The notes beneath the pieces were generated by a model that worked only from the letters and a program-made list of their open reading frames with translations, was not told where the DNA came from and searched no databases. The position numbers were made by a program, and so were the translations under genes. Shown here piece by piece: positions 53,797-62,232 of a stretch of DNA of 64,000 bases (within the stretch, counting starts at the first letter, position 1; each line of letters starts with the position of its first letter). The stretch covers positions 62,001-126,000 of the forward strand of contig NZ_JBIMER010000006.1 of NCBI RefSeq assembly GCF_051262515.1, given 5' to 3'. Source of the DNA: Arthrobacter_N sp051262515 (lineage in GTDB: Bacteria > Actinomycetota > Actinomycetes > Actinomycetales > Micrococcaceae).

Positions 53797-54231
53797 GTGA
53801 CCGACAACGAAGCGAGTGCCCCGTCCCGCGTCGCGGGAGAACCCACCGACGCCGACTGGGAACGCCTCGCCGCGGCGGCGAGGGAGGCCATGGCGCACGC
53901 CTACGCGCCCTACTCCAAGTACCCCGTCGGCGCCGCGGCCCTGACCGAGGACGGGAGGCTGCTGAGCGGGTGCAACGTGGAGAACGCCGCCTACGGCGTC
54001 GGCCTGTGCGCCGAATGCATCCTGGTGGGGCAGCTCCAGCTCACCGGCGGCGGGAGGATCCGCGCGTTCTACTGCGTCGACGGCCACGGCAGCGTGCTGA
54101 TGCCGTGCGGGCGCTGCCGGCAGCTGCTCTACGAACACCGCGCGCCGGGCATGCGGCTGATGACCGTCAGCGGCGTCAAGACCATGGACGAGGTCCTGCC
54201 CGACGCCTTCGGGCCGCAGAACCTCGCCTGA
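53797..54231 (+). CDS. cdd: Cytidine deaminase
   Basis: A 144-residue homotetrameric-type enzyme converting cytidine and deoxycytidine to uridine forms. Zinc ligands C71 (in GLCAECI), C104 and C107 (in PCGRCRQ) and the proton-shuttling E73 are present; the substrate motif SGCNVENAAYG is intact. It directly follows the permease gene with a 4-nt gap, so imported cytidine is deaminated in the same operon. Confidence 0.95.
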   Translation: MTDNEASAPSRVAGEPTDADWERLAAAAREAMAHAYAPYSKYPVGAAALTEDGRLLSGCNVENAAYGVGLCAECILVGQLQLTGGGRIRAFYCVDGHGSVLMPCGRCRQLLYEHRAPGMRLMTVSGVKTMDEVLPDAFGPQNLA

Positions 54232-54282
54232 ACCCACCCATCCGCCGGAGGACTCCGGCCAACCGCTCCAAGAGAGGCCGCC

Positions 54283-55593
54283 ATGGGCGCAGAAGCCTTC
54301 GACGCCGTCGACATCATCCGCACCAAGCGCGACGGCGGCACGCTGTCGCCGGAACAGATCGACTGGACCATCGACGCCTACACGCGCGGTGCCATCGCCG
54401 ACGAGCAGATGGCGGCGCTGAACATGGCCATCCTGCTCAACGGCATGGGCCGGCCGGAGATCGCCCGCTGGACCACGGCGATGATCGACTCCGGCGAACG
54501 CATGGACTTCTCCGGCCTGCGCGGCCCGGACGGCGCGGCCAAACCGACGGCGGACAAGCACTCCACCGGCGGCGTGGGGGACAAGATCACCCTGCCGCTG
54601 GCGCCGCTGGTCGCCGTGTTCGGCGTCGCGGTCCCCCAGCTGAGCGGCCGCGGATTGGGGCACACGGGAGGGACGCTGGACAAGCTCGAGTCCATACCGG
54701 GGTGGCGGGCCACGCTGTCCAACGAGGACATGATGGCGCAGCTGCGCGACGTCGGCGCCGTGATCTGCGCGGCCGGAGCCGGGCTGGCGCCGGCGGACAA
54801 GAAGCTGTACGCGCTGCGCGACGTCACGGGCACGGTCGAGGCGATCCCGCTGATCGCCAGCTCGATCATGAGCAAGAAGATCGCCGAGGGCACCGGCGCG
54901 CTGGTCCTGGACGTCAAGGTCGGTTCCGGGGCGTTCATGAAGGACGAGGCCTCGGCACGCGAGTTGGCCGAGACCATGGTCGCCCTCGGCACGGACGCCG
55001 GCGTGCGGACGGTTGCCCTGCTGACCAACATGCGCACGCCCCTGGGGCTCACCGCCGGAAACGCCATCGAGGTCGGGGAATCCGTCGAGGTCCTGGCGGG
55101 CGGCGGTCCGGCCGACGTCGTCGAACTCACCGTGCGGCTGGCCTCCGAGATGCTCGAGGCCGCCGGGGTCAGCGGCGCGGATCCTGCCGCCGCGCTTCGG
55201 GACGGCCGCGCCATGGACGCTTGGAACCGCATGATCGAGGCGCAGGGCGGGGACCCGCGGGCGGCGCTGCCCGTGGCGCGGGAGTCCGAGACGGTGTACG
55301 CCCAGGCCGACGGCGTGCTGACGGAGCTCGACGCCCTGGGCGTGGGCGTCGCCGCCTGGCGCCTCGGCGCCGGCCGGGCGCGCAAGGAAGACGCCGTCCA
55401 GGCCGGAGCCGGAGTGCGCCTGCACGCAAAACCGGGGGACACGGTGCGCCGCGGCCAACCGCTGCTGACACTGCTGACCGACACCCCGGACAAGTTCGCC
55501 CGCGCGCACGAGGCGCTCGACGGCGCCGTCGTGATCGCGCCCGACGGGGACCGGCCGGACCAGCGCCTCGTCATCGACCGGATCGCCCCCTAG
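54283..55593 (+). CDS. deoA: Thymidine / pyrimidine-nucleoside phosphorylase
   Basis: A 436-residue phosphorylase splitting thymidine or uridine with phosphate to base and (deoxy)ribose-1-phosphate. The phosphate loop KHSTGGVGDK and the family signature SGRGLGHTGGTLDKLE are present; the C-terminal domain starts around residue 345. ATG 54283 has an AAGAGAGG ribosome site. It lies 51 nt after cdd, consistent with one salvage operon (uptake, cdd, deoA). Confidence 0.95.
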   Translation: MGAEAFDAVDIIRTKRDGGTLSPEQIDWTIDAYTRGAIADEQMAALNMAILLNGMGRPEIARWTTAMIDSGERMDFSGLRGPDGAAKPTADKHSTGGVGDKITLPLAPLVAVFGVAVPQLSGRGLGHTGGTLDKLESIPGWRATLSNEDMMAQLRDVGAVICAAGAGLAPADKKLYALRDVTGTVEAIPLIASSIMSKKIAEGTGALVLDVKVGSGAFMKDEASARELAETMVALGTDAGVRTVALLTNMRTPLGLTAGNAIEVGESVEVLAGGGPADVVELTVRLASEMLEAAGVSGADPAAALRDGRAMDAWNRMIEAQGGDPRAALPVARESETVYAQADGVLTELDALGVGVAAWRLGAGRARKEDAVQAGAGVRLHAKPGDTVRRGQPLLTLLTDTPDKFARAHEALDGAVVIAPDGDRPDQRLVIDRIAP

Positions 55594-55746
55594 GGGAACA
55601 CACCCATTCGCCCCGGGTTGTCCGCGGGCGGGTCACGCGGGGCGGCCGCATGCGTCACAATGGATGAACGGTTCCGACGGGGGATCGTGCCCCCGGCCGA
55701 CGGGGCGGACGGGGCGGGGCACCGGCGACTCAGGGGGACCTACGCA

Positions 55747-56421
55747 GTGGATGTCATCAACGAGGCGATCGTCCACGCATCCGGTGCGTGGTGGATCCTG
55801 CCGATCGTCTACGTCTTCTGCCTCATCGACGGCTTCCTGCCCATCCTCCCCAGCGAGACCCTGATCGTGGGCCTGGCCAGCGTGGCCGTTGGCTCGGGAA
55901 CGCCGAACATCGCGCTGTTGGCCCTGGTCGGGGCCGCGGGCGCCATCACCGGCGACCAGATCGCCTACCGGATGGGCCGTCGGATGGGCACCACCCGGTT
56001 CCGGTGGATGCGCACCCGTCGCGCGCGGAAGGTCTTCGCCTTCGCGCAACACGAGCTGATGAAGCGCGGTGCGCTGCTGATCTTCACTGCGCGCTACATC
56101 CCGATCGGGCGGGTGGCCGTGAACTTCACCGCAGGCGCCACGCGGTTCTCGATCACGCGGTTCACCGTGCTGGACGTCCTCGGATGCCTGACTTGGGGGG
56201 CCTATTCGGCGACGATCGGGGCGGTGGCGGGGAACTGGATGGAGCACAACAAGCTCCTCGGCATCGGGATTTCGATCGTCATCGCGGTGGTCCTTGGCTA
56301 CGTGCTCGACCGGGTCATCTACGCGGTGCTCAAGCGGTTGGGCAAGCCCATCGAAGCCCCGGAGTACGAACTTCTGCACGCGCCACACGACGCCGACGCC
56401 GACGTCCCGGACGCCCGCTAG
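55747..56421 (+). CDS. DedA family membrane protein
   Basis: A 224-residue polytopic protein with the SNARE-associated/VTT domain. The first re-entrant motif is FCLIDGFLPILPSETLIVGLA and the second FTARYIPIGRVAVNFTAGATRFS (the F-x-x-R-x-x-P...G pattern with the key Arg). The acidic residue in the first motif is the Asp/Glu needed for function in E. coli homologues. DedA proteins act as lipid (undecaprenyl phosphate or phospholipid) flippases. GTG 55747 is behind AGGGGG. It lies within the nucleoside cluster but has no evident link to it. Confidence 0.85.
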   Translation: MDVINEAIVHASGAWWILPIVYVFCLIDGFLPILPSETLIVGLASVAVGSGTPNIALLALVGAAGAITGDQIAYRMGRRMGTTRFRWMRTRRARKVFAFAQHELMKRGALLIFTARYIPIGRVAVNFTAGATRFSITRFTVLDVLGCLTWGAYSATIGAVAGNWMEHNKLLGIGISIVIAVVLGYVLDRVIYAVLKRLGKPIEAPEYELLHAPHDADADVPDAR

Positions 56422-56441
56422 CCGCGGTGTGCGCGGATCAG

Positions 56442-56447
56442 TAGGCT
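56442..56447 (+). promoter_or_regulatory. -10 element TAGGCT, leaderless promoter of add
   Basis: TAGGCT ends 6 nt before the GTG at 56454, so add can be transcribed apart from the upstream operon. Confidence 0.5.
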
Positions 56448-56453
56448 GGGAGC

Positions 56454-57647
56454 GTGACTGACGAGCTGATCCACACCGCATACGATCCCGACTTCGACTT
56501 CCGCAGCCTCCCCAAGGTGTCGCTGCACGACCACCTCGACGGCGGCCTCCGGCCCGCCACCATCATCGAACTCGCGGCCGAAATCGGCCACGAGCTTCCC
56601 GCCACCGACGCCGGCGCGCTCGGCGAGTGGTTCCGCGAGTCCGCGGACTCCGGTTCGCTGGAGCGGTACCTCGAGACCTTCGACCACACCATCGCGGTCA
56701 TGCAGACCAAGGAAGGCCTCTTCCGCGTCGCCCGCGAGTTCGTCGAGGACCTCGCGGACGACGGCGTCGTGTACGGCGAGGTCCGCTGGGCACCGGAGCA
56801 GCACCTCACGCAGGGCCTCAGCCTCGACGACGCCGTGGAGGCCGTTCAGGCGGGACTCGCCGCAGGCGTGGAGCGGGTCGCCGCCTCCGGGCGTCCGATT
56901 CAGGTGGGCCAGCTGATCACCGCCATGCGCCACGCCGACCGCGGCCTGGAGATCGCCGAACTCGCTCTGCGCCACCGCGACGCCGGAGCCGTCGGCTTCG
57001 ACATCGCCGGGGCCGAGGACGGCTTCCCGCCGTCGCGGTTCGCCGACGCGTTCTCGCTGCTCGCCGACAACTTCTTCCCGGCCACGGTCCACGCCGGCGA
57101 GGCCGCGGGGCTCGACAGCATCGCCGACGCGCTGATCGTCGGCCGCGCGCAGCGCCTGGGCCACGGCGTCCGCGTGGCCGAGGACATCGAGGTGGAGTTC
57201 GGCGGGACGGACGACGACGGCGAGGATGTGGGCGAGGACACCGGGCTGGTGACCCTCGGCCCGCTGGCCAACTGGGTCCGCGACCGCGGGATCGCCCTGG
57301 AGATCTGCCCGTCGTCGAACCTGCAGACGGGTGCCACCGCCGGATTCGGCGAGGGCATCGAGTCGCACCCGATCGACCTGCTGTACCAGACGGGCTTCAA
57401 GGTCACGGTCAGCCCCGACAATCGGCTGATGAGCGGAACCACGCTCTCCGACGAGCTCGAACTCCTGGTCGAGGCCTTCGACTACGACCTCGACGACCTC
57501 CTGGAGCTGACGCTCAACGCGGCAGAGGCGGCCTTCCTCCCGCTCGAGGAGCGCGAGGCGCTGGTCGAGTACATCAACAACGCGTACGACGAGCTCTCCG
57601 ACGACGAGGACGATGACGAATTCCCCGCGGACGACGAAGAGTTATAG
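56454..57647 (+). CDS. add: Adenosine deaminase
   Basis: A 397-residue TIM-barrel metalloenzyme converting adenosine to inosine. The zinc ligands H25 and H27 are in SLHDHLDGG; further active-site segments are HAGEAAG (catalytic His and Glu) and SPDNRLMSGTTL, where the usual SPDDP reads SPDNR, as in many actinobacterial members. The C-terminus is strongly acidic (EDDDEFPADDEEL), which is not typical and may be a lineage trait. It extends the nucleoside salvage route encoded upstream. Confidence 0.95.
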   Translation: MTDELIHTAYDPDFDFRSLPKVSLHDHLDGGLRPATIIELAAEIGHELPATDAGALGEWFRESADSGSLERYLETFDHTIAVMQTKEGLFRVAREFVEDLADDGVVYGEVRWAPEQHLTQGLSLDDAVEAVQAGLAAGVERVAASGRPIQVGQLITAMRHADRGLEIAELALRHRDAGAVGFDIAGAEDGFPPSRFADAFSLLADNFFPATVHAGEAAGLDSIADALIVGRAQRLGHGVRVAEDIEVEFGGTDDDGEDVGEDTGLVTLGPLANWVRDRGIALEICPSSNLQTGATAGFGEGIESHPIDLLYQTGFKVTVSPDNRLMSGTTLSDELELLVEAFDYDLDDLLELTLNAAEAAFLPLEEREALVEYINNAYDELSDDEDDDEFPADDEEL

Positions 57648-57675
57648 GCGCCGACCGGAGTCGGGGAGGACAAGC

Positions 57676-58335
57676 ATGTCCGGCCAGATGGACCGCCTTG
57701 TCCGGGTGGTGTCCGCGTTGCGCAGGCATTGCCTGTGGACGGCGGCTCTGACGCACGAGTCGTTGGTGGAGTACCTCGTCGAGGAGGCCTACGAGCTGGT
57801 CGAGGCGATCGAGGAGGGACACCCGGACGCGGAGCTGAAGGGCGAACTCGCCGACGTGCTGTTTCAGGTGGTGCTGCACGCGGCCATTGCCGAGGAGCGC
57901 GGCGCGTTCGCCTTGGACGACGTCGCCGGAGCGCTCGCGGACAAGATGGTGCGCCGCAACCGGCACGTCTTCGAACCCGACGGGTCCCTGCGGAGTGTTT
58001 TTCCGGACAGCCTTGACGAAATCATCCGGTCGTGGGACGCGGCGAAACGGGCCGAACGCCCGGAGCGGACCTCGCCGTTCGAGGGGCTGCCCAGAGCCCT
58101 TCCGGCGCTCGCCCTGGCGGACAAGACGCTGGGCCGTGCCACCCGGTGGGAACCGGACGCGGGCGTCACCGCGGCGTCGGAAGGCGCGGGACCCGCGACG
58201 GAGGAGGAGCTGGGCGAGCTGCTCCTCGGCGTCGTCCGCGACGCCAGATCCCGCGGGCTGGACGCGGAGCGCGCGCTGCGCACCGCCGTCGGACGCTACA
58301 CCGATGGGGACTGGCGCCCACCCGACGCAACGTAG
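57676..58335 (+). CDS. mazG: MazG nucleoside triphosphate pyrophosphohydrolase
   Basis: A 219-residue all-alpha NTP-PPase with one MazG domain (about residues 25-110). The metal-binding helices show EEAYELVEAIEEG and ELADVLFQVVLHAAIAEERG (the E-x-x-E and E-x-x-D pairs), followed by DDVAGALADKMVRRNRHVF. The C-terminal half lacks the second domain of E. coli MazG and has a divergent tail. Likely cleans non-canonical or oxidised NTPs. ATG 57676 follows GGGGAGGA. 28 nt after add and upstream of eno. Confidence 0.85.
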   Translation: MSGQMDRLVRVVSALRRHCLWTAALTHESLVEYLVEEAYELVEAIEEGHPDAELKGELADVLFQVVLHAAIAEERGAFALDDVAGALADKMVRRNRHVFEPDGSLRSVFPDSLDEIIRSWDAAKRAERPERTSPFEGLPRALPALALADKTLGRATRWEPDAGVTAASEGAGPATEEELGELLLGVVRDARSRGLDAERALRTAVGRYTDGDWRPPDAT

Positions 58336-58438
58336 GTCACACTCGATGCCCGCCCGCGCTAGGCTAGTGCCGAGGCAACGTCGCCCCGCCCCAGAAGGCT
58401 GACACAGCCCACCACCCCACCACGAAGGAGCACCTTCC

Positions 58439-59719
58439 ATGGCACTGATTGACGCCATCCACGCCCGCGAGATCCTCGACTCCCGAGGCAACCCGACCGT
58501 CGAGGTCGAGGTTCTGCTGTCCGACGGCTCCCTGGGCCGCGCAGCCGTCCCCTCCGGCGCCTCCACCGGCGCATTCGAAGCCGTCGAGCTGCGCGACGGC
58601 GACAAGGGTCGCTACCTGGGCAAGGGTGTCCGCAAGGCCATCGACGCCGTGCTGGAAACCATCCAGCCGGCGCTTTCGGGCCTGGATGCCACGGACCAGC
58701 GCGCGATCGACCAGGTCATGATCGACCTGGACGGCACCGAGAACAAGTCCAACCTGGGCGCCAACGCCATCCTCGGTGTCTCGCTGGCCGTCGCCAGCGC
58801 CGCGGCCGAGTCCTCCAACCTGCCGCTGTACAAGTACCTGGGCGGACCGAACGCGCACGTCCTGCCCGTGCCGCTGATGAACATCCTCAACGGCGGATCG
58901 CACGCCGACTCCGACGTCGACATCCAGGAGTTCATGGTCGTGCCCGTCGGCGCCTCCACCTTCTCGGAGGGCCTGCGCTGGGGCGTCGAGGTCTACCACT
59001 CGTTGAAGTCCGTGCTGAAGGAGCAGGGGCTGTCCACCGGTCTCGGAGACGAGGGCGGCTTCGCGCCGAACCTGCCGAGCAACCGCGCCGCGCTGGAGCT
59101 GATCACCGAGGCGATCAAGAAGGCCGGCTACACGCCGGGTTCCGACATCGCGCTCGCCCTGGACGTCGCGTCCTCCGAGTTCTTCGAGAACGGGGCCTAC
59201 CAGTTCGAGGGCAAGTCCCTCAGCGCGCAGGAAATGAGCGACTACTACGCGCAGCTCGTCGCCGATTTCCCGCTGGTGTCCATCGAGGATCCGCTGGACG
59301 AGGACGACTGGGACGGCTGGAAGACCCTCACCGACGCCATCGGCGACAAGGTCCAGCTGGTCGGCGACGACCTGTTCGTCACCAACCCGGTGCGCCTGCA
59401 GGACGGAATCGACCGCAAGACGGCCAACTCGCTGCTGGTCAAGGTGAACCAGATCGGCTCCCTGACGGAGACGCTCGACGCCGTGTCCCTGGCCCAGCGC
59501 AACGGCTACAGCACCATCACCTCGCACCGCTCCGGCGAGACGGAGGACACCACGATCGCCGACATCGCGGTGGCCACGAACGCCGGCCAGATCAAGACGG
59601 GCGCGCCCGCGCGCTCCGAGCGCGTGGCGAAGTACAACCAGCTGCTCCGCATCGAGGAGGAACTCGGCGACGCGGCAGTCTATGCGGGTCGGGGCGCCTT
59701 CCCGCGTTTCACCGCCTAG
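58439..59719 (+). CDS. eno: Enolase
   Basis: A 426-residue glycolytic enzyme converting 2-phosphoglycerate to phosphoenolpyruvate. Seen: the N-terminal domain with AREILDSRGNPTVEVEV and SGASTGAFEAVELRDGD, the metal-site aspartate and glutamate segments (ALDVASSEFF; LVSIEDPLDEDDW; LVGDDLFVTNP), the catalytic lysine in LLVKVNQIGSL and the signature SHRSGETEDTTIADIAV. ATG 58439 follows AAGGAG with normal spacing. A TAGGCT -10 is visible about 75 nt upstream; a strong terminator follows. Confidence 0.97.
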   Translation: MALIDAIHAREILDSRGNPTVEVEVLLSDGSLGRAAVPSGASTGAFEAVELRDGDKGRYLGKGVRKAIDAVLETIQPALSGLDATDQRAIDQVMIDLDGTENKSNLGANAILGVSLAVASAAAESSNLPLYKYLGGPNAHVLPVPLMNILNGGSHADSDVDIQEFMVVPVGASTFSEGLRWGVEVYHSLKSVLKEQGLSTGLGDEGGFAPNLPSNRAALELITEAIKKAGYTPGSDIALALDVASSEFFENGAYQFEGKSLSAQEMSDYYAQLVADFPLVSIEDPLDEDDWDGWKTLTDAIGDKVQLVGDDLFVTNPVRLQDGIDRKTANSLLVKVNQIGSLTETLDAVSLAQRNGYSTITSHRSGETEDTTIADIAVATNAGQIKTGAPARSERVAKYNQLLRIEEELGDAAVYAGRGAFPRFTA

Positions 59720-59742
59720 CCGGTACCGGCAACGCGTAAGGT

Positions 59743-59777
59743 CTTGAGGGAACCGCCCGACGGGTGGTTCCCTCAAG
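59743..59777. terminator. Terminator hairpin after eno
   Basis: CTTGAGGGAACC (59743-59754) and GGTTCCCTCAAG (59766-59777) pair perfectly, with inner CCCG/CGGG pairing. It separates eno from the ftsB operon. Confidence 0.8.
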
Positions 59778-59829
59778 GCATTCACCACACCGAGTGCACA
59801 CACACCACGAGCGACCGGCAGGAGCGAAG

Positions 59830-60546
59830 ATGGCCACCCGACGTCCGAACATGCCGCGTGCCAACCGCGACGCCGGTGCCCAGCGGGGTGCCGGTGCGCC
59901 GCATGCCGGCGTGCCCGAACGCGCGGGAGCCCAGGAGCGTTCGGGAGCGCCGGAGCCGCCCGCCAAGGTCATCCCTCTGGGCGCGGCGCCCGCGGCGCGC
60001 CCCCGGCGCCCCGCCTCCGAACGCCGCCTGCGCGAGCGGGTCGAGTTGTCCGGTTCCATCCGTGCGCCCAAGAACATGGCCGCAGGTGCCACGCGGCCGG
60101 AGGCGCCGTCCCGGCCACCGGGCGCCGGCGGCGTCGGCGGAGCCCAGCCGGAGGCCGCCGCGCCGGTACCCGCGCGGAGCTTCTCCGGCCGCATGCTGGC
60201 CCTGGCCGTGGTCCTGGTCGCCATCACGATCCTGCTGCTGCCCAGCGTCGGCACGTACATGACCCAGCGCGCCGAAATGGGCGAGCTGCGGGAGTCGATC
60301 GCGGCCAAGCAGGCGGAGCAGGCGGAACTCAACGAACAGATCGCGCGGTGGGACGATCCGGTCTACATCAAGCAGCAGGCCAGGGATCGCATAAACTTGG
60401 TGATGCCCGGTGAGCGGAAGTACATGGTGATCGGGTCGGCGGGGGAGGACCCCGTCGTCGAAAGCCAGAGCCCGGGCGAGGTCCGCACGGACCTGCCGTG
60501 GGTTGACGCGCTGTGGGACACCGTCAAGCGCTCCGCCACCGACTGA
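59830..60546 (+). CDS. FtsB/DivIC septum formation initiator protein
   Basis: A 238-residue bitopic division protein. A long Arg/Pro/Ala-rich disordered N-terminus (about 1-117) precedes one transmembrane helix (about 122-140) and an extracytoplasmic coiled coil (RAEMGELRESIAAKQAEQAELNEQIARW), then YIKQQARDRINLVMPGERKYM, the typical DivIC/FtsB end. It would bind FtsL and FtsQ at the divisome. ATG 59830 follows GGAGCGA. First gene of an operon with DUF501, ppx and a subtilase. Confidence 0.9.
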   Translation: MATRRPNMPRANRDAGAQRGAGAPHAGVPERAGAQERSGAPEPPAKVIPLGAAPAARPRRPASERRLRERVELSGSIRAPKNMAAGATRPEAPSRPPGAGGVGGAQPEAAAPVPARSFSGRMLALAVVLVAITILLLPSVGTYMTQRAEMGELRESIAAKQAEQAELNEQIARWDDPVYIKQQARDRINLVMPGERKYMVIGSAGEDPVVESQSPGEVRTDLPWVDALWDTVKRSATD

Positions 60547-60571
60547 CCAACGACCCGAGGAGGTCCCGCCG

Positions 60572-61285
60572 GTGGACAGCAACGCCAGCGCCCCGCGCCA
60601 CGAAAGCCTTGACGCCAGCCAGCGCGTTCCGACCGAGCGGGACCTCGACACGCTGAGCCGGCAATTGGGCCGGCCGGTGCGCGACGTCGTCGAAATCGGC
60701 GCACGCTGCGTCTGCGGCAACCCGCTGGTCGCCACGACGGCGCCGCGGTTGGCGTCCGGAATACCGTTCCCGACGACCTTCTACCTGACGCACCCCGTGA
60801 TCACCGCCGCCGTCTCCCGCCTCGAGGCGGCCGGCGACATGGCCAGGATGACCGCGCGGATCGAATCCGATGCGGAACTGGCCGCCGCGCACCGGGCGGC
60901 GCACGAGGACTATCTGGCCGCGCGGGACGCGATCGGCGCCAGGACGGGGACGGGCGCCGTTCCCGAGATCGCCGGGGTGTCCGCCGGGGGCATGCCCACC
61001 CGGGTGAAGTGCCTGCACGTATTGGTGGGCCACTCGCTCGCCGCCGGACCGGGCGTGAATCCGCTCGGCGACGAGGCGCTGGCCAACATCTCCGAGTGGT
61101 GGACGGCCGGGCGCTGCCACTGCGCCGGGGCTTGGGACACCGCCGGGGAGACGCCGGCGCGGGACCGCAGCCGCCATGTGAAGACACAGGCCGGCGACCC
61201 CGAGGCGAAGAAAGTCGAACGGGCCGAGGCCCGCGCGCGGCGTGCCGCGCCGGAAGCGATCGCACCGGACGGGGGTGCGCCCTGA
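60572..61285 (+). CDS. DUF501 domain protein
   Basis: A 237-residue cytosolic protein of the actinobacterial DUF501 family. The domain covers about residues 20-190, with cysteines in ARCVCGNPLV and GRCHCAGAW and two histidines (KCLHVLVGHSLA), a set that could bind metal. A charged Lys/Glu/Ala tail follows. Function unknown; the gene constantly accompanies ftsB and ppx in actinobacteria. GTG 60572 follows GAGGAGG; its stop overlaps the ppx start (TGATG). Confidence 0.8.
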   Translation: MDSNASAPRHESLDASQRVPTERDLDTLSRQLGRPVRDVVEIGARCVCGNPLVATTAPRLASGIPFPTTFYLTHPVITAAVSRLEAAGDMARMTARIESDAELAAAHRAAHEDYLAARDAIGARTGTGAVPEIAGVSAGGMPTRVKCLHVLVGHSLAAGPGVNPLGDEALANISEWWTAGRCHCAGAWDTAGETPARDRSRHVKTQAGDPEAKKVERAEARARRAAPEAIAPDGGAP

Positions 61286-62232
61286 TGCGCGTTGCCGCCA
61301 TCGACTGCGGAACGAATTCCATCCGCCTGCTGATCGCCGACATCGCCGACGACGACGGCGTCACCCGGCTTTCCGACGTCGTGCGCGAAATGCGCGTGGT
61401 GCGGCTGGGGCAGGGAGTCGACGCCACCGGCAGGCTCGCGCCCAAGGCGCTCGAACGCACCTTCGCGGCCATCGACGAGTACGCGGGCATGATCCGCGCG
61501 GCCGACGCCGAGGCGGTGCGGTTCGTCGCGACGTCCGCCACCCGCGACGCGTCGAACCGGCAGGACTTCGTCGACGGGGTGCGCGCGCGGCTCGGCATCG
61601 ACCCGGAAGTCGCCACCGGCGAGGAGGAGGCGGCCCTCAGTTTCGCGGGCGCGGTCTCCGTGCTGCCGCCCGCGGACGGTGAGCGCGTGCTGGTGGTGGA
61701 CCTCGGCGGCGGTTCCACCGAGTTCGTGCTCGGTTCGGGGACGGGAGTCGAGGCGGCGCTCAGCGTGGACATGGGCTGTGTCCGCTTCACGGAGCGCTTC
61801 CTGCACGGAGACCCGCCGTCGGAGGCGGAGGTGGCCGCGGCAGAAGCCGAAGTGGAACGCACGCTCGACGCGGTCGCCCGGGTGGTGCCCCTGCGAGACG
61901 CGGACCGGGTCATCGGCGTCGCCGGAACCATCACCACCATCACGGCGCACGCCCTGGACCTGGACAGCTACCAGCCGGACCAGATCGACGGAACCGGCCT
62001 GCCGGTCCGCGTCGTCGAGGCCGCCGCGGCCGAACTTCTCGCGTTCACCCGCGACCGGCGCGGCGCCCTGCCCTTCATGCACCCCGGACGCGTGGACGTC
62101 ATCGGGGCAGGCGCCCTGATCTGGCGCGCGATCCTGCGCCGGCTGGAATCGGAGACGGACGGTCGGATCCGGACCGCCGTGGCCAGCGAGCACGACATCC
62201 TCGACGGTATCGCCCTCGGCTTGGCCACGTGA
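61285..62232 (+). CDS. Ppx/GppA exopolyphosphatase family protein
   Basis: A 315-residue ASKHA-fold phosphatase with the phosphate loop AAIDCGTNSIRLLIADI and second loop VVDLGGGSTEFVLG. It is the short actinobacterial Ppx (mycobacterial Ppx1/Ppx2-like), lacking the C-terminal HD-like extension of E. coli Ppx. It should degrade polyphosphate or act on ppGpp-type pentaphosphate. Translation is coupled to DUF501 upstream and to the subtilase downstream (GTGA overlap). Confidence 0.9.
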   Translation: MRVAAIDCGTNSIRLLIADIADDDGVTRLSDVVREMRVVRLGQGVDATGRLAPKALERTFAAIDEYAGMIRAADAEAVRFVATSATRDASNRQDFVDGVRARLGIDPEVATGEEEAALSFAGAVSVLPPADGERVLVVDLGGGSTEFVLGSGTGVEAALSVDMGCVRFTERFLHGDPPSEAEVAAAEAEVERTLDAVARVVPLRDADRVIGVAGTITTITAHALDLDSYQPDQIDGTGLPVRVVEAAAAELLAFTRDRRGALPFMHPGRVDVIGAGALIWRAILRRLESETDGRIRTAVASEHDILDGIALGLAT